Shown here: one piece after another, positions 33,906-45,925 of the stretch | Layout: each line of letters starts with the position of its first letter | How positions within the stretch are numbered: the stretch's first letter is position 1 | Assembly: GCF_029227915.1 (NCBI RefSeq) | Contig: NC_079880.1 | Span: 17,070,001 to 17,134,000 of the forward strand | DNA from: Hydractinia symbiolongicarpus | Lineage: Eukaryota > Cnidaria > Hydrozoa > Anthoathecata > Hydractiniidae | DNA length: 64,000 bases | Direction of reading: 5' to 3' | Made by a program: the position numbers and the translations under genes | The notes under the pieces: generated by a model | Told to the model about the DNA's origin: nothing | Databases searched by the model: none | The model's input: the letters and a program-made list of their open reading frames with translations, nothing else

Positions 33906-35039
33906 CTTCTCTCTCTCTCTTTTTAAATTCAGCAAGTAGTTCTTCTCCTAGTCGACTCCCTCTTCATCACATTTTCTGTTTGCTCCTTCTCCACTTTTAT
34001 CACCCGAAGATTTTTTTAAATAATGTGTTTCAGGTGTAAGATAGGAACCAAGTCTGTAATACAAATGACATGTAACTCTGCAAAGCCCGTTCAAAAGAGG
34101 GTTACTTCCTAAATTATTCTCCAACTCGTCACTCCTATCCCCCAAACCAAGGGTATTTGAAATAACACTTAAACAAATGTTTATAATTGTTTCTCCAAAT
34201 AATTTTACTGTCAACCACCCAACCTACACTCATATTGCGAATGAAGCTTTTCAACACTATCACCCGACCAATATGTACCTGCAAATATAATGTTTCCTGA
34301 GATATTGCTTTGAAAGACCACAATAGACCTATTTTCATTTTCGTTTTAGCTAAACCTCACCGGGCTACGTTTTTAAAGTGATGTGAATACGTTTTTATTT
34401 TCCTGTTTGCTAATGAATTTAGAACTAAAACTTCATATACACTTTACTAACGCACAGTGGCACTTCATATTACTCTGATCAGTTAGAAAATAAAAAAAAC
34501 TAGCCTGCTATAGCCAGCCCGCATAGCTAAAAGCAAAACAGCAAGTATCCAGCTAAGCTAGCTACCACACTGGGAATATATATATAGGTACTTTATTGTG
34601 AGCTCTTCTTTTCCAAAAATCACTGTTGTTAAGAGAAGTTAATCCAGGAACTTCAAAGGTAACTAACTACCTTTGATTTTGGGGGGAGGGAAGGGGACAG
34701 TATTGACTTTGGGGGAAGGGAAGGGGACAGTTAAAAGAGATTTCAACATTAAGAATAATGAAAAAAGCCAGACTTTTTCCTCACATTTTCCTAATATTTT
34801 TTTCCAGGGTTGTAGCTATAGTTTAGTAAAATGACATTTGTTGTATGCAATGATATTAAAAATCAATGTTTTTAGACTATTGGCTGTTGTGATTATACAA
34901 CATTAGAAAAGAGACAAATTATTGGGAGAAGACTAGAGGAATAAGAGGAAGCGCATAAAATCTTGAGAAACATGTCTTGGATGTGTAAATGATGGAAAAT
35001 CATTGGTGCAAATAGAGAAACAAAATAAAAATATATTAG
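33906..35039. other. Intronic stretch without recognisable gene
   Basis: A short (CT)n tract at 33906-33923 marks the Copia edge. Two tandem copies of a G-rich segment (GGGGGAGGGAAGGGGACAGT-like) lie at 34680-34735. TAGC-rich words occur near 34510-34570. No gene recognised. Confidence 0.4.
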
Positions 35040-37640
35040 ATTAAATTATCAGACAATTTTTCTACAAAATATATTATAAGAATCTACTGAGTGAAGAATT
35101 GGTGGTAGATTATTGAATGCTCTTGCTCTACATCTTGGAATGATCCATTTATTGAAGAATGTTGCAGGCTGATTTCGTTAGGATTTTTTTAGGTTGTTAT
35201 CCGAATCTGGCAAGAATTTGACCAGTAGTTGAAATTGATGGCCTTGTTGTTTTTTTCAAAAGGTTAAATTCCTGTCTTTCCTAGATTGGCAGCCATTTCA
35301 CATTGATAATGTCACTCATCTTTGCATAACTGCTAGTAACAAAGCTACATGCAACATGTTAAAGTTTTTGTAATTTTTGATTCGTAGTTCAGGTAACGAG
35401 ATGATAAAATCGTTATAATCAATTTGAAAGAAAAGATTCAAGCAGTTGTTTTCTTAATTTGGTATTGTAAAATTTTTTAGATTTCGTAATATAGAAATCT
35501 TTGCATAGCATTTCTTTAATACTTTATCAAGTTGGGTTTTTTATCATTTCACATTTTACACGATTGTCACTCCTAATAATGTGCAGGAGGAAACTCATTC
35601 AATAGATGCACTACGTAATTTGATGTTCAAACAGTGCTCGTCCAATTGTGAAGACCAGATTAACATTTAGTAGTACATATCATGTACTTAGTCTTCATTG
35701 CATTAGCAGCTAGAGAGTTATTTTTGACCCATTTTCTAAGCTTGTAGAGTGAATCAATCGTCAAGGATAGAGCAATAATATGAGCGGGTTTACATGATTT
35801 GTAGATAGTTGTATCATCTGCATATTGAATTGTTTTCGTAAGAAAGGCATCTTGAAGTCATTCACATATAAAACTGGACCAAGTATTGATCCCTGGGGGA
35901 CCCCAAACATAGTTGGTAACATTGTTGATTTGTTGCTGCCTATTTGCACATATTGTTGTGTTCTGAGAGATATGACAAAGTCCAAGTGAGGAATTCTGCA
36001 GAAAAACCTTGTAAAGCCATTTTCCTACTAAGGGTATGATGGCAAATAGTATCAAAAGCTTTCGAAGTTAAAACAATCAAAGTAACTTTACTTGCGTTTA
36101 TTGCTTTTTTGGTTTTCTTTTATTTTTAGCAGATCTGTACTTGAGCTATGAGCTTTTCAAAATCCATTTAGAGTACTCTTATAAATTGTGTTATTTTCGA
36201 TAAACTGTACTAGTTGTTTCAATACAAGTTTTTCGTATATTTTGGATAAAGATGGTAAAATTGATATCAATCGAAGTCAGAAATTTCAACAGTATTGGGT
36301 ACCTTGTTTATAGGTACAATTATGGATGTCTTTCAAAGATGTGGAAACTCATTGTTGCATATAAATTCGTTGATGATTGTGTTAATGGTGAAATTTAGCA
36401 ACAGGTTTAAAAAATGGGACAGGTACAGTATCATGTCTGTACAGCAGTCATTTTTTAGATTGCGAAGTTCTTTCATTGCATTATTATGTGAACATAATGC
36501 AAGTGAATTTTATTTTCATTGTCAGCTGTTGGAGTACGAATGAATGATTTTGTTTCTGCTGGTAACATGGCATCTTTTTGAATCGTGTGATGTGTGGTGG
36601 ATACAAAGAATGAGTTTAATGTGTTTGGATTCATTGTCTTTCTTTTAGGTGGTGGATGCAAAATACTGTTAATGATTTTTCAAACATCCTTAGAATTGGA
36701 AGAAGATAGAGCTTTCGGATAGTATGAAACCTTTAATTGTCTTATCTCTTTTCCAACAGATTTCTTAATTCTCTAAACTCCTTCCATGTTTCCGGATCTT
36801 TTGTCTTGTGCACTTGAGAACGTAACTTCTTAAGTTTAGCATCATTCATCCATGAAGCTGGTGGTCGTGATACCTTTATTTAATTAATAAAGCGTGGTCA
36901 TCAATACATAATAGATTAAGTTGTTAAATAGTTTGAGTTCAAAAGATGGATCGTCAACACCATAAATTATACTGAGTGAGAGATTGGAGACATCTGATTT
37001 GTACAATGTTTCGTTGAATGATTTCTCTGATCCTATAAACTTTGATCTTAGTTTTTATTTTGGTAATTTGATATTGAGCAGTGCATAAGTTCCATCATGA
37101 TCACTAATTGCAGTACATGGTAATACTCCTGATTTTATAATAATATCAGTATTGTCTGCAACGGTGTGATCGATGAGAGCGCTAGGTGCTTCTGATGTTT
37201 TTGTTGGAGTGGAAATAACCTGCGTGGACATATACAACATTTTTTCAGTGCTGTTTTTCATCAGATTAATATTAAAATCTCTAGTAAGTAATAACACACC
37301 GTTCCATGTAGATTTAAAACAAATTAGCAAGTCTTCAAAGTGCTCGATCCGTTGCGCAAACGGTAATAGTGATTGCGATCAATATACTACACCAAGTAAT
37401 AATTTTGCTATGTTTGTTCTTTCCAGGAACTTCTAACCATATATGTTCCAATTATTCATCAGAATTTTCAAGATCCTTTCTTCTCTTCACCTTAATCAGT
37501 GAACTAGCGTAGCAGCCAACACCTCCACCTTTCATATTTTTGTGGTTGCTATATATGCTCTTTTGATTCTGCAATACTTTTTTTCTGTAATTGATTTGGA
37601 TAATCTGTAATGATCCTTTGATGGTGATAATAAGACACTT
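35040..37640 (-). pseudogene. LINE relic (endonuclease and RT fragments)
   Basis: Minus-strand fragments of a non-LTR element. The endonuclease at 37330-37055 has DFNINLMKNSTEKM (GDFN degraded to RDFN), ALIDHTVADN and AISDHDGTYALLNIKLP. The RT at 35985-35761 has VPQGSILGPVLYVNDF; immediately after, in another frame, YADDTTIY near 35815-35840. The distal part at about 35170-35050 reads PRCRARAFNNLPPIL, like the C-terminal end of CR1/L2-type proteins. Many frame changes; dead. It differs in sequence from the LINEs at 4264-7190 and 38430-43462. Confidence 0.7.
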
Positions 37641-38429
37641 GATGTAACCATTTAAATCAATATTAGTAGTTTGAAGGACATGGTTTCTATCTTCACTTTA
37701 ACAGAGAAACTTGAGGATAAATTAACAAAATAATAAAAAATACTACTTCAAAAATTTTTAAAGTAATTTTCTCTGATATATTCCAATAACTTTAATCAAC
37801 CACAAGAAGTAAGTATTTCCAATTAATACCAAATAACAACAATATATTATCATATATATACTTACAGTCTTTAAGTTATATGTATTGATAGAGCATATAT
37901 CTTGTATAGAATATCATGTATAGAAAAAGGTTTTTATTTATACATACATACGTCTGACGTATAAAATGATGTTAAAGGACAGTGAGTGTTAGTTTGTGAG
38001 TGAGTGATTTATTCAGATAAATCTCAGTCTCAATGTTCTTATAAACTAGATTCATATACACTTTGTTTCTCCATTTCATATAAAACTAGCTGACACCCTG
38101 CATTGCATGCTGGATGTAGCATACGGAATGAATGCTTTTTTTTACCAATTTGTTTGTTATTTCCTTTTCTATGAAATAATTTTTCTCACACAGAAGTCTT
38201 TTTTATTTTTATTTTTTTTTATTTATCAGAATTTTATACAGGATATGTACATTTCAGTTTTAAAAAACTGCTATAAGTATATGTCTTGTTTAAAATATAA
38301 AAGTTATAATTAAAAAAAAAATTATATATAAAATATGCTCTAAAATTACTATAGATTTACAAAAAAATAGAAAACTATTCAAAAAAAATCTTTATATAAT
38401 AAACAGAGACATTTTAAATTAGGTGGTTT
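37641..38429. other. AT-rich spacer between LINE relics
   Basis: Very AT-rich, with TATATA runs near 37840-37870 and 38310-38340. No gene recognised. Confidence 0.4.
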
Positions 38430-39185
38430 GAAGTGTGTTCTCTATCCATTATATATCAAATACTATGAAAATAAAAGTGGAACGATTCCAATCATACCCA
38501 AACGGACTATATCCAAACGAATGTGAGAAAGAAAAGACTGAGTACAAACGAATACGAAGACAAAAGATGAGATACACTGTGCAAAAAAAATGGTTAAATT
38601 TACTAATTGTATATAAAAAATAGAAAATTTATTAAAAATAGAAAACTATAAATGAAAAGTCTGCGCACATTTTATATAATATAATAGACAGAGAAAAAGC
38701 TTAAAATTTGGCTTGTAAGGCTTGTTTTCTCTGTCCATTATATATAATAAATAGTATGGAAATAAAAAAAGTAACAATCTTGATGGGTTTTCCAAAATAG
38801 ATTATACTCAAAAGAATAAAAATGTTGAAAACTAATACAAGACTAAAAATAGAGAGCTGTTGATAAAAAGAACCACCGTAAAAATATAAGGTAAACAAAA
38901 ATCCGAAATCTTTGATATTTTGATTAAATTCATTCACATTTGTTGCTTTTAGTATATATAGTGGCAAACTGTTATATATTTTCGCTCCCATATAACGAAA
39001 ACTGCCTCGTGCTACTTCCAATTTGATTTCTTGTTTTGGTTTCTCGTGCATTTGTTTCTTGTGCATTTGGAGTGAGAATTTACTTCAAACTATTCTTTAC
39101 TTTACTATATGTTTCACCAGCAATGCATTTCTTTACCGTTTTATAAGCATGTCAAATGACAGTGTGAGTTGATTTAATGTTGGCA
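38430..39185 (-). pseudogene. 3' part of a LINE split by RTE copy B
   Basis: Minus-strand ORF 39066-38701 begins after the insertion and includes LEVARGSFRYMGAKIYNSLP, the C-terminal RT-protein motif of CR1/L2-like elements. It continues the minus-strand LINE read at 43462-42548. The 3' region contains two direct copies of a roughly 60-base segment (38424-38490 and 38722-38785, TGT(T/C)CTCT.TCCATTATATAT), suggesting an internal duplication in the 3' UTR or a tandem insertion. Confidence 0.6.
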
Positions 39186-42100
39186 TTTTTGGTTATCTGG
39201 GGCGATTGTGGAAGTCCCATGAAATGCCACATAGTGATGGTGTCACTTTAAAAAACACCCAGTCCGGTCTGTGAACGGTTGGCGCTAGGAAGGGCATCCA
39301 GCTGTAAAACAATGCCAAAACTCTTTATTAATGGCTGTAAGAATAGTTCATCAGACAAACTGCGTAAACGGGGCTGGAACTCTAAGGAGTGAAGGTGTCG
39401 CGCATGGTAGGACAGATGTCAGATGTGAGCATCGTCAGACCGTTACCCAGCTATCACATCACAAGGTAGATAACACTAGGTTGAGGATGGCTAGTGTAAA
39501 TGTTGGTACTCTGAGAGGTAGAGCAGGTGAAGTAGTTGAAATGTTAGAACGTAGATCTGTTGATATGTGTTGTGTTCAGGAAGTCAGGTGGAGAGGAGCT
39601 TCAGTGAGATTTGTGGAAGGTAGGAGGGCAAGGTATAAGCTTTTTTGGATTGGTAATAGTGATGGATATGGAGGAGTTGGCATATTCGTTGCAGAGAAGT
39701 GGGTAGAAAAAGTAATAGATGTTATGCGTGTTAATAGTCGTATTATAGTGATAAAGTTTTTGATAGGTAATAGGATTGTCACTTTTCTGTCAGTTTATGC
39801 TCCACAGTGTGGACTCAGTGAGGAAGATAAAGATAAGTTTTATGATGAGTTAATAGCAGTCACATCAAAGTTTGGAGACACTGAACTTGTCATGGTGGGC
39901 GGCGACTTTAATGGTCATGTTGGGAAGTCATCTGAAGGTTATAGAGGTGTGCATGGAGGCTATGGATTTGGGAGCAGAAATAAGGAAGGGGAGAGATTGC
40001 TTGAGTTTGGAATGGCAACGGACATGGTGGTTTGCAACACATCATTCAGTAAGAGACAGAGTAGGCTGATAACATATGAGTCAGGTGGTTGTAAGACACA
40101 GATAGATTACTTTTTGGTTAGAAAGTCAGACAAGAAAGTGGTGAAGGACGTGAAAGTTATATCGGGGGAAGAGTGTGTTTCCCAGCATAGGTTGCTGGTT
40201 TGTGATATTATCTTGAAGAGTGTCAGAGAAGCCAAGAGAAAGTACAGGCCCCGTCGAAAAGTCTGGAAGCTGAAGGAAGAGATTGTAGCAAGACAATTTA
40301 GTGCAAAAGTTCAGCAGTTAGCCTACAATAGTCAATGTGATAGTGACAATGTTGAAAGTACTTGGACTACTTTGAAGAATTGTCTTCTAGAAGCTTCTGA
40401 TGATACCTGTGGGTGGACGAAAGGACCAGCTAGACATAGACAGACCTGGTGGTGAAATAATGAGGTTGACCAGTGTATAAAGGAAAAGAGGAAACTTTGG
40501 AAAGAGTGGAAGTCAGGTGGTAGTAAAAATATTTACTTAGAAGCTAAGCGTCGGGCTCGTACAGCAGTGTATAAGGCAAAATCAGAAGCAGAGAGAAACA
40601 GATTTGCAGATGTGTTAAGAAGGGAAGACCAGCGCAATGAGGTATTCAAGATAGCAAAGCAAATGAAGAAGACTAATCAAGATATTGTAGGTGAGAAGTG
40701 TATACGTAATGATGAAGGTGTTTTGGCTAGCACAGAGGAGGAGAAAAGGGTAGCTTGGAAGAATCATTATCAGAGGTTGCTTAACACTGAGTTTGATTGG
40801 GACGAGGATAATTTGTCTGATGATGATGTCGTAGAAGGGCCAGCCATGCAGATCAAGACAGAATGGGTAGTGGAGGCTATTAGGAAAATGAAGATTGGCA
40901 AGGCTGCAGGAGTATCAGGTATTGTTGCAGAGATGGTAAAAGCATCTGGATATATTGGAGTTGAGCTTATTACAAGTCTTGCTAACCAGATTATAAAGGA
41001 TGGTGCTATTCCGAGTGAGTGGCAGTCGAGTGTAATAGTGAATTGTTTCAAGGGCAAGGGTGATGCATTAGAAAGGGGTAACTATAGAGGTTTGAAGTTG
41101 CTTGATCAAGTAATGAAAGTTATTGAAAGAGTGATTGATAAGTTACTTAGAGAAAGAATTGATATAGATAAGATGCAATTTGGTTTTGTCCCAGGGCGTG
41201 GCACTACAGATGCAATATTTTTACTCAGACAGCTTCAGAAAAAGTATTTAGGAAAGAGAAAGAATCTCTATTTTGCCTTTGTTGATTTAGAGAAAGCTTT
41301 TGATAGAGTGCCACGTAAAGTTATTTGGTGGGCTATGAGAAAATTAGGTGTGGATGAGTGGCTAGTTACGATGGTTCAGTCTATGTACAGCAATGCTAGA
41401 AGTCGTGTCAGGATTAACGATTCACTTAGTGATGAATTTAGTGTAAATGTTGGTGTACATCAGGGTTCTGTACTTAGTCCTTTGTTGTTTATTCTAGTCT
41501 TAGAAGCGCTGTCGATAGAGTTCAGAACAGGTTGCCCATGGGAGTTATTGTATGCAGATGATTTGGTTCTCATAGCAGAGTCGATGGAAGAATTAGTTGA
41601 AAAGTTTGAGAAGTGGAAGAAAGGACTAAAAGAGAAAGGGCTGAAGGTAAACACAGCAAAGTCTAAAGTCATGATAAGTAGCATTGCAGCCAGGTGTGAC
41701 CTTGTAGTTGGAAAGTGGCCTTGTGGAGTTTGCAGGAAAGGGGTTGGTAGTAACTCAATTTTTTGTCAGACTTGCAAGCATTGGGTACATAAGAAGTGCA
41801 GTAGTATTAGTGGAAGGTTAAGAGCTGGCATACAGTTTGTATGCAAGCGTTGCAAAGGTGAGATTATAGAGAATGAAGTATTTCCAGCTTTAATGATGTA
41901 CAACAGTGGCTCGTTAGAGATAGTTAAGAACTTCTGTTACTTAGGTGATATGTTGGGCAGTGAAGGGGGTGTTGGAAGAAGTGTTACTTGCAGGATAGGT
42001 TCTGCTTGGAAAAAGTTTAGAGAGTTACTTCCTTTATTGACTAGCAGAGTCCTGTCAATTGAGGTAAAAGGTAGGTTGTATGAGGCCTGTGTAAGAAGTG

Positions 42101-42547
42101 TTATGTTGTACGGTAGTGAGACATGGGCAGTGAAGCAGGAAGATCTTGATCGTTTAGAAAGGAATGATATGAGAATGGTTAGGTGGATGTGTAATGCCAG
42201 TCTGAAAGACAGAAAGAGTTTAGATGAGCTAAGAAGCAGGCTAAGTCTCTGTAGAATTAAAGATGTTATCCAGATAAGAAGATTGAATTGGCTGGGGCAC
42301 TTGGAAAGAATGGAGGAGGATAATTGGGTAAGAAAGTGTAGAGACTTGATAGTTCCTGGGGCAAAGCCCAGAGGCAGACCGAGAAAGACTTGGCAGGAGG
42401 TTATAAGGACAGACTTGATAGAGAGGAAGTTGAGTTTAGATCTAACACAGTCTAGATCAGATTGGAAGAGGGTCATTAATATACCCCGTCCAACCCATGC
42501 TAGCATGGAAAACGGACGTTAAGCCGAGAATGATGATGATGATGATG
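39186..42547 (+). mobile_element. RTE-type LINE copy B, near full length
   Basis: A whole RTE-like element: a 5' leader (39186-39330, including GGCGCTAGGAAGGGCATCCA), the ORF, and a 3' end made of the palindrome CCATGCTAGCATGG (42495-42508) and a (GAT)n tail at 42530-42547. Short simple tandem repeats at the 3' end are usual for RTE elements. It sits in opposite orientation inside another LINE. The exact 5' end is uncertain. Copy A at 7286-9472 is a close relative, so this family moved recently. Confidence 0.85.
39331..42522 (+). pseudogene. RTE LINE polyprotein (endonuclease-RT-zinc finger) with one premature stop
   Basis: One continuous frame of 1,063 codons broken only by TGA at 40453-40455; copy A has TGG (Trp) there. 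Domains: apurinic-type endonuclease from the ATG at 39487 (MASVNVGTLRG, CCVQEVRWRG, MVGGDFNGHVG, TQIDYFLVR, SQHRLLVCDI); reverse transcriptase from about 40860 (IGKAAGVSGIVAEMV, NYRGLKLLDQVMKVIERV, FGFVPGRGTTDAIFLLRQLQ, FVDLEKAFDRV, GVHQGSVLSPLLFILVLEAL, LLYADDLVLIAES); a C4HC-type zinc finger at about 41719-41800 (CGVCRKGVG, CQTCKHWVHKKCS); and a C-terminal RLNWLGHLERM region. It would nick target DNA and prime reverse transcription from it. An upstream ATG at 39331 extends the frame by 52 codons and may not be used. The G-to-A stop separates the endonuclease from the RT. Confidence 0.88.
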
Positions 42548-43462
42548 TGTTGCCCGGCTGTCCAGAGAATTCAATTTATTTATTTCAGTTCTTGAGAAGT
42601 TCAAATTTATGATACTGTGGAAAAGTAGCAGTGGTATAATCATTGTGTTGTAAATTGTTGCCGCAGTATTATTTTCCATGTCCTTTCTCAGATTTTGTAA
42701 CATACGTAAGCGAGAGGAAGCTTTCTTATACGATTTGTTGAAGTTATCTGATAGAGTTAGAGTTGGATCAATTGTAGAACCAAGATACTTGTAGCGCTTC
42801 GTTACGTTAATATCAACTGTACCAAATTTAATATTCGGTTAAATTTATAACTAGATTGTTATTTGCGAGATATGTTAATATATTTTTAAGTTCATCATTT
42901 AAAGCATTTTCAATATCCTGCAACATACAACATGGTGTCATCAGCAAACTTCACTGTTTTAGTCCTATGTAGCGCTGATTAAAAATCGTTAAAGTAAATC
43001 AAAAACAACAACGGTCCTAAAATGAAGCCTTGTGGAACGCAGCATGTTATATTTAAAACACTGGATTTGGAATTTTCATAAACTACTTGTTTCCCAAATG
43101 ATAGTAGAATGCCAAAAGATGGTAGCTTTGATAGCAGAATACTTTGGCCCACTGTGTCGAAGGCTTTAGACAAATCAATAAAGGTTGCCCCAACTAAATT
43201 TCCATGATAAATTTCAGTATGAATGCTGTCGAGGAATACTGTAGCTGCAATATCAGTCGATCTCTTACGTCGATATCCAAACTGTTGCTTAGAAGCGAAT
43301 TTTTTTTCTCCAGGTATTCCATCAATTGTGTATGTAAAACTCGTTCAAGGATTTTCGAGGCAATTGGTAGAATCGAAATTGGACGATAGTTGTCAACTTT
43401 GGTAGATGATCCTGACTTGAATATTGGTGTAACAGTAGCGTGTTTCCATTCTGTAACCCAAA
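42548..43462 (-). pseudogene. 5' part of the LINE split by RTE copy B (reverse transcriptase)
   Basis: Minus-strand RT core: EWKHATVTPIFKSGS and DNYRPISILPIASKILERVL (about 43455-43330), SKAFDTVGQSILLSKL, CCVPQGFILGPLLFLIYFND (43173-42979), KFADDTMLY (about 42955-42930), and NLRKDMENNTAATIYNTMI (42690-42640). It resembles CR1/L2-type enzymes. Frame changes and stops are present, the endonuclease is absent, and the 5' edge abuts the Polinton block at about 43463. The remaining C-terminal part is found past the insertion at 39185-38430. Confidence 0.7.
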
Positions 43463-44831
43463 TTAAAGAGGGAAGAGGTAAGGGCTACGAGGCTCGTGGA
43501 CTTGGAAGGTATCGCTACAAAATTCAAAATTAACATCAGTGTATTTGAGCCGAAAACAAACACCGATAAGGCCCCATGGCGACTCGTCTATGGCCAAAAT
43601 CAATACAAAAAGGGGTTGGATACAATCAATATTGGTATGTTGGGAGGTCATTGTTTCTATATCAAGAAAATGGAGGTACTAACGCAGCATTGGGAATGCG
43701 AGGTTTGTACACAAAGATTCAACAGATCGGAGAACCTCACACGACACAAACAAAATGACTGTGAAGGTATTAAGACCAAGATCATTTGCAGAGGTGAAAA
43801 GATCGAGCGGATGCAGAGTAGCTCCGAGCGGGTATTTTATCCCGATAACAGTTTCAGTTACGCAGCTTGCAAATGGATTGAAGCTATGTCAGAGCAAACA
43901 GGCCGACAAATACATCATGCGCTTTGTGGACATGGAGAAGAGCGTGTGATACGCGATGGTATTAAAGAGATCTATAGGGTGGATGGGTATGATTCCTAGA
44001 CAAAGACAGTGTACGAATACCACGGCTGTAAATGGCATGGATGCCCATGCGCGGCGCTAAGTTGATAAAGACCCTGATAAGCGCATCGCTGGCGATACAG
44101 CCAAGCTAAAGGGCAACAGTTTTTACGGCAAAATGATAGAGGACCTGGCGAGACATGCAAATACAACATTTACAAGGGATGAAAAGGTAGTAGATGCAGC
44201 AATGAGAAGCCCTTACTTGGAGGATCTTGAAGAAATTGGAGACGCATATGAAGTAAGACGGAGTAAACAAGGCGTTTCCATTAATAGGGCTTACCAATGC
44301 GGGATATATGTATATCAATTGGCCAAGCTGCGGATGCTTTAATTTTACTAAAATTTTCTCGACAAATACGTAGATCGACGAAATTTTGAATATGTGTATA
44401 TGGATACCAATAGTGCTTATTTCGCGATCTCTGGAGATAACCTATGTGACGTTGTTCATCCTGAATTACTCGAGCAGTACGATGAGGATGTGGCTCATTG
44501 GCTCGTTACCGACAAGCACTCGAGTCGCACCGGAGGTTTGTTCAAAGAAGAATTCATCGGATCCAGAATGATTGCCTTGACAGCTAAGTGTTATTTTGTC
44601 GAAGGTAAAAATGGGACGAAATTCTCCTGTAAAGGAATGTCGAAAAGGCAGAACGAAGTGACGTGGTCGAGATATATGGGAGCATTAAACGGAGAGCTAG
44701 ATAATGCATAAAATGTAGGCTTCCGGGTACATAATCAAGGGATGGTGACATATGAACAAAACAAGCTTGGACTATCTGCGTTTTACGTTAAGAGAGTAGT
44801 GCTCAACGATCGTATCACACAAAGCCGTTAG
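43463..44831 (+). pseudogene. Polinton/Maverick protein-primed DNA polymerase B, decayed
   Basis: Plus-strand frames retain family landmarks. The first ORF (from 43496) has LEGIATKFKINISVFEP, a Cys/His motif (C68, C71, H84, C89), and YAACKWIEAMSEQTGRQIHH. After a TAG at about 43997 comes VYEYHGCKWHGCPC. After a gap lacking polymerase motif A, KLKGNSFYGKMIEDL (motif B, about 44105) and YMDTNSAYFAIS (motif C, about 44399-44430), where the catalytic DTDS has become DTNS. The end reads YEQNKLGLSAFYVKRVVL before a stop near 44831. Such polymerases replicate Polinton DNA from protein-primed ends. Internal deletion, three or more stops and the motif C change make it inactive. Confidence 0.8.
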
Positions 44832-45055
44832 AATTGTAGGTCACAAATAAAATGATAGAATTAATAGCGATCATACTCCCATACATCTTTAATATGTTTG
44901 AAGAAGAGGGACATATGGAGCGATACATATGACATTTTAGGCTTATTGACCTTACTCGCGACGACTTATACGACCTGGGTGATCCAGCATTAGAAGATTA
45001 GAGACGCGTGGTTTTGTGTGTTATGAACCCACAAAAATCGAGAAATTTACCATTC
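44832..45055. other. Spacer between Polinton polymerase and integrase
   Basis: A 26-codon plus-strand ORF starting MIELIAIILPYIF (about 44851) is hydrophobic at its start; it may be the remnant of a small Polinton gene. Nothing else is recognisable. Confidence 0.25.
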
Positions 45056-45836
45056 TTTCACATGCTCGGGGGGTACCTCTACATCCTCAGGTACTAGCAT
45101 CAATTCCTCTGTTACGAAACTACGCGAGGGCCCATCTACCAAATAGTATAGGAGACGGGTACCTTTCACGATACGATTGAGTCTGTACGTACGCTTAGAC
45201 CCCCAGGCATCTGTTGCACGTCTCCAAGCATCCCCATTCTTCTCCAGGTGGCAGGAGGTACAAGTATAGGCCATCATCAGGTAGAGGCTTTTCCTCAGGA
45301 TATTCCTCGCTTTTCGCAAGTGGTACGTCATCAAGCTTAATTGCTTTTGAAGGTTTCATATCTATCATAGCCGTCTTGGTGTTGTTCAAACTCTTGACGA
45401 TAGTGTACAGGTGCTTGACCCATGTGGTACTCTGTACGTCAGTGACCAATTCTTGCGCATCTTGAGGCTTGAACAATCTTTCCGCGAGTACCTTGTTGTA
45501 GGACTCCACGAACGTCGTGAAAGTATGGTGGTATTTGGTAGTAGCACGCTTTATCTCGACACCATTGGTCTCTAACAACTTTGTCACATCCGACTTAAAT
45601 TCCAAGCCGTTATCGCATTGGAAAGTCTTGGGGTATCGGAGAGGTCCAGCCTTGTATATGCCCTTCAACATCACCGAAACTTCACTGGCTTTTTTGGTAC
45701 GTAACAGCCTAGCTACTTTATACCTTGAAGCCACGTCGATGCCTGTGAGGATATACTTGTATGTATTACCATACAGCTTGTCATGTGGCATATAGAGCAA
45801 GTCGAATTGGTGCATTTCGTTCGGCTTTATAATATT
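45047..45836 (-). pseudogene. Polinton integrase (retroviral-type, DDE core present), frameshifted
   Basis: Minus-strand ORF 45815-45195 has NEMHQFDLLYMPHDKLYGNT (starting just upstream), TGIDVASRYKVARLLRTKKA, TFQCDNGLEF and TTFVESYNKVLAERLF. The catalytic residues sit at D5, D68 and E104 of this ORF, the last two separated by exactly 35 residues, as expected for a DD35E integrase. After residue 195 the frame shifts (near 45235) to 45334-45047, which continues RRATDAWGSKRTYRLNRIVK and ends VTEELMLVPEDVEVPPE. The N-terminal zinc-binding part is missing. This enzyme would insert Polinton DNA into the host genome. Opposite orientation to the polymerase is common in these elements. Confidence 0.8.
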
Positions 45837-45925
45837 GAAATGAGGGTAATTGATCTATCTATAGCAATAATGATTTCGCAATCCGAAAGGCTGGGTCCGT
45901 TCAAGAGGAATTAAGAATAGAGCTA

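Noticed and set aside
33906-34340. Additional Copia coding sequence or LTR
   Set aside because: After the RNase H piece only simple repeats and unrelated ORFs follow, and no direct LTR copy was found upstream of 31945.
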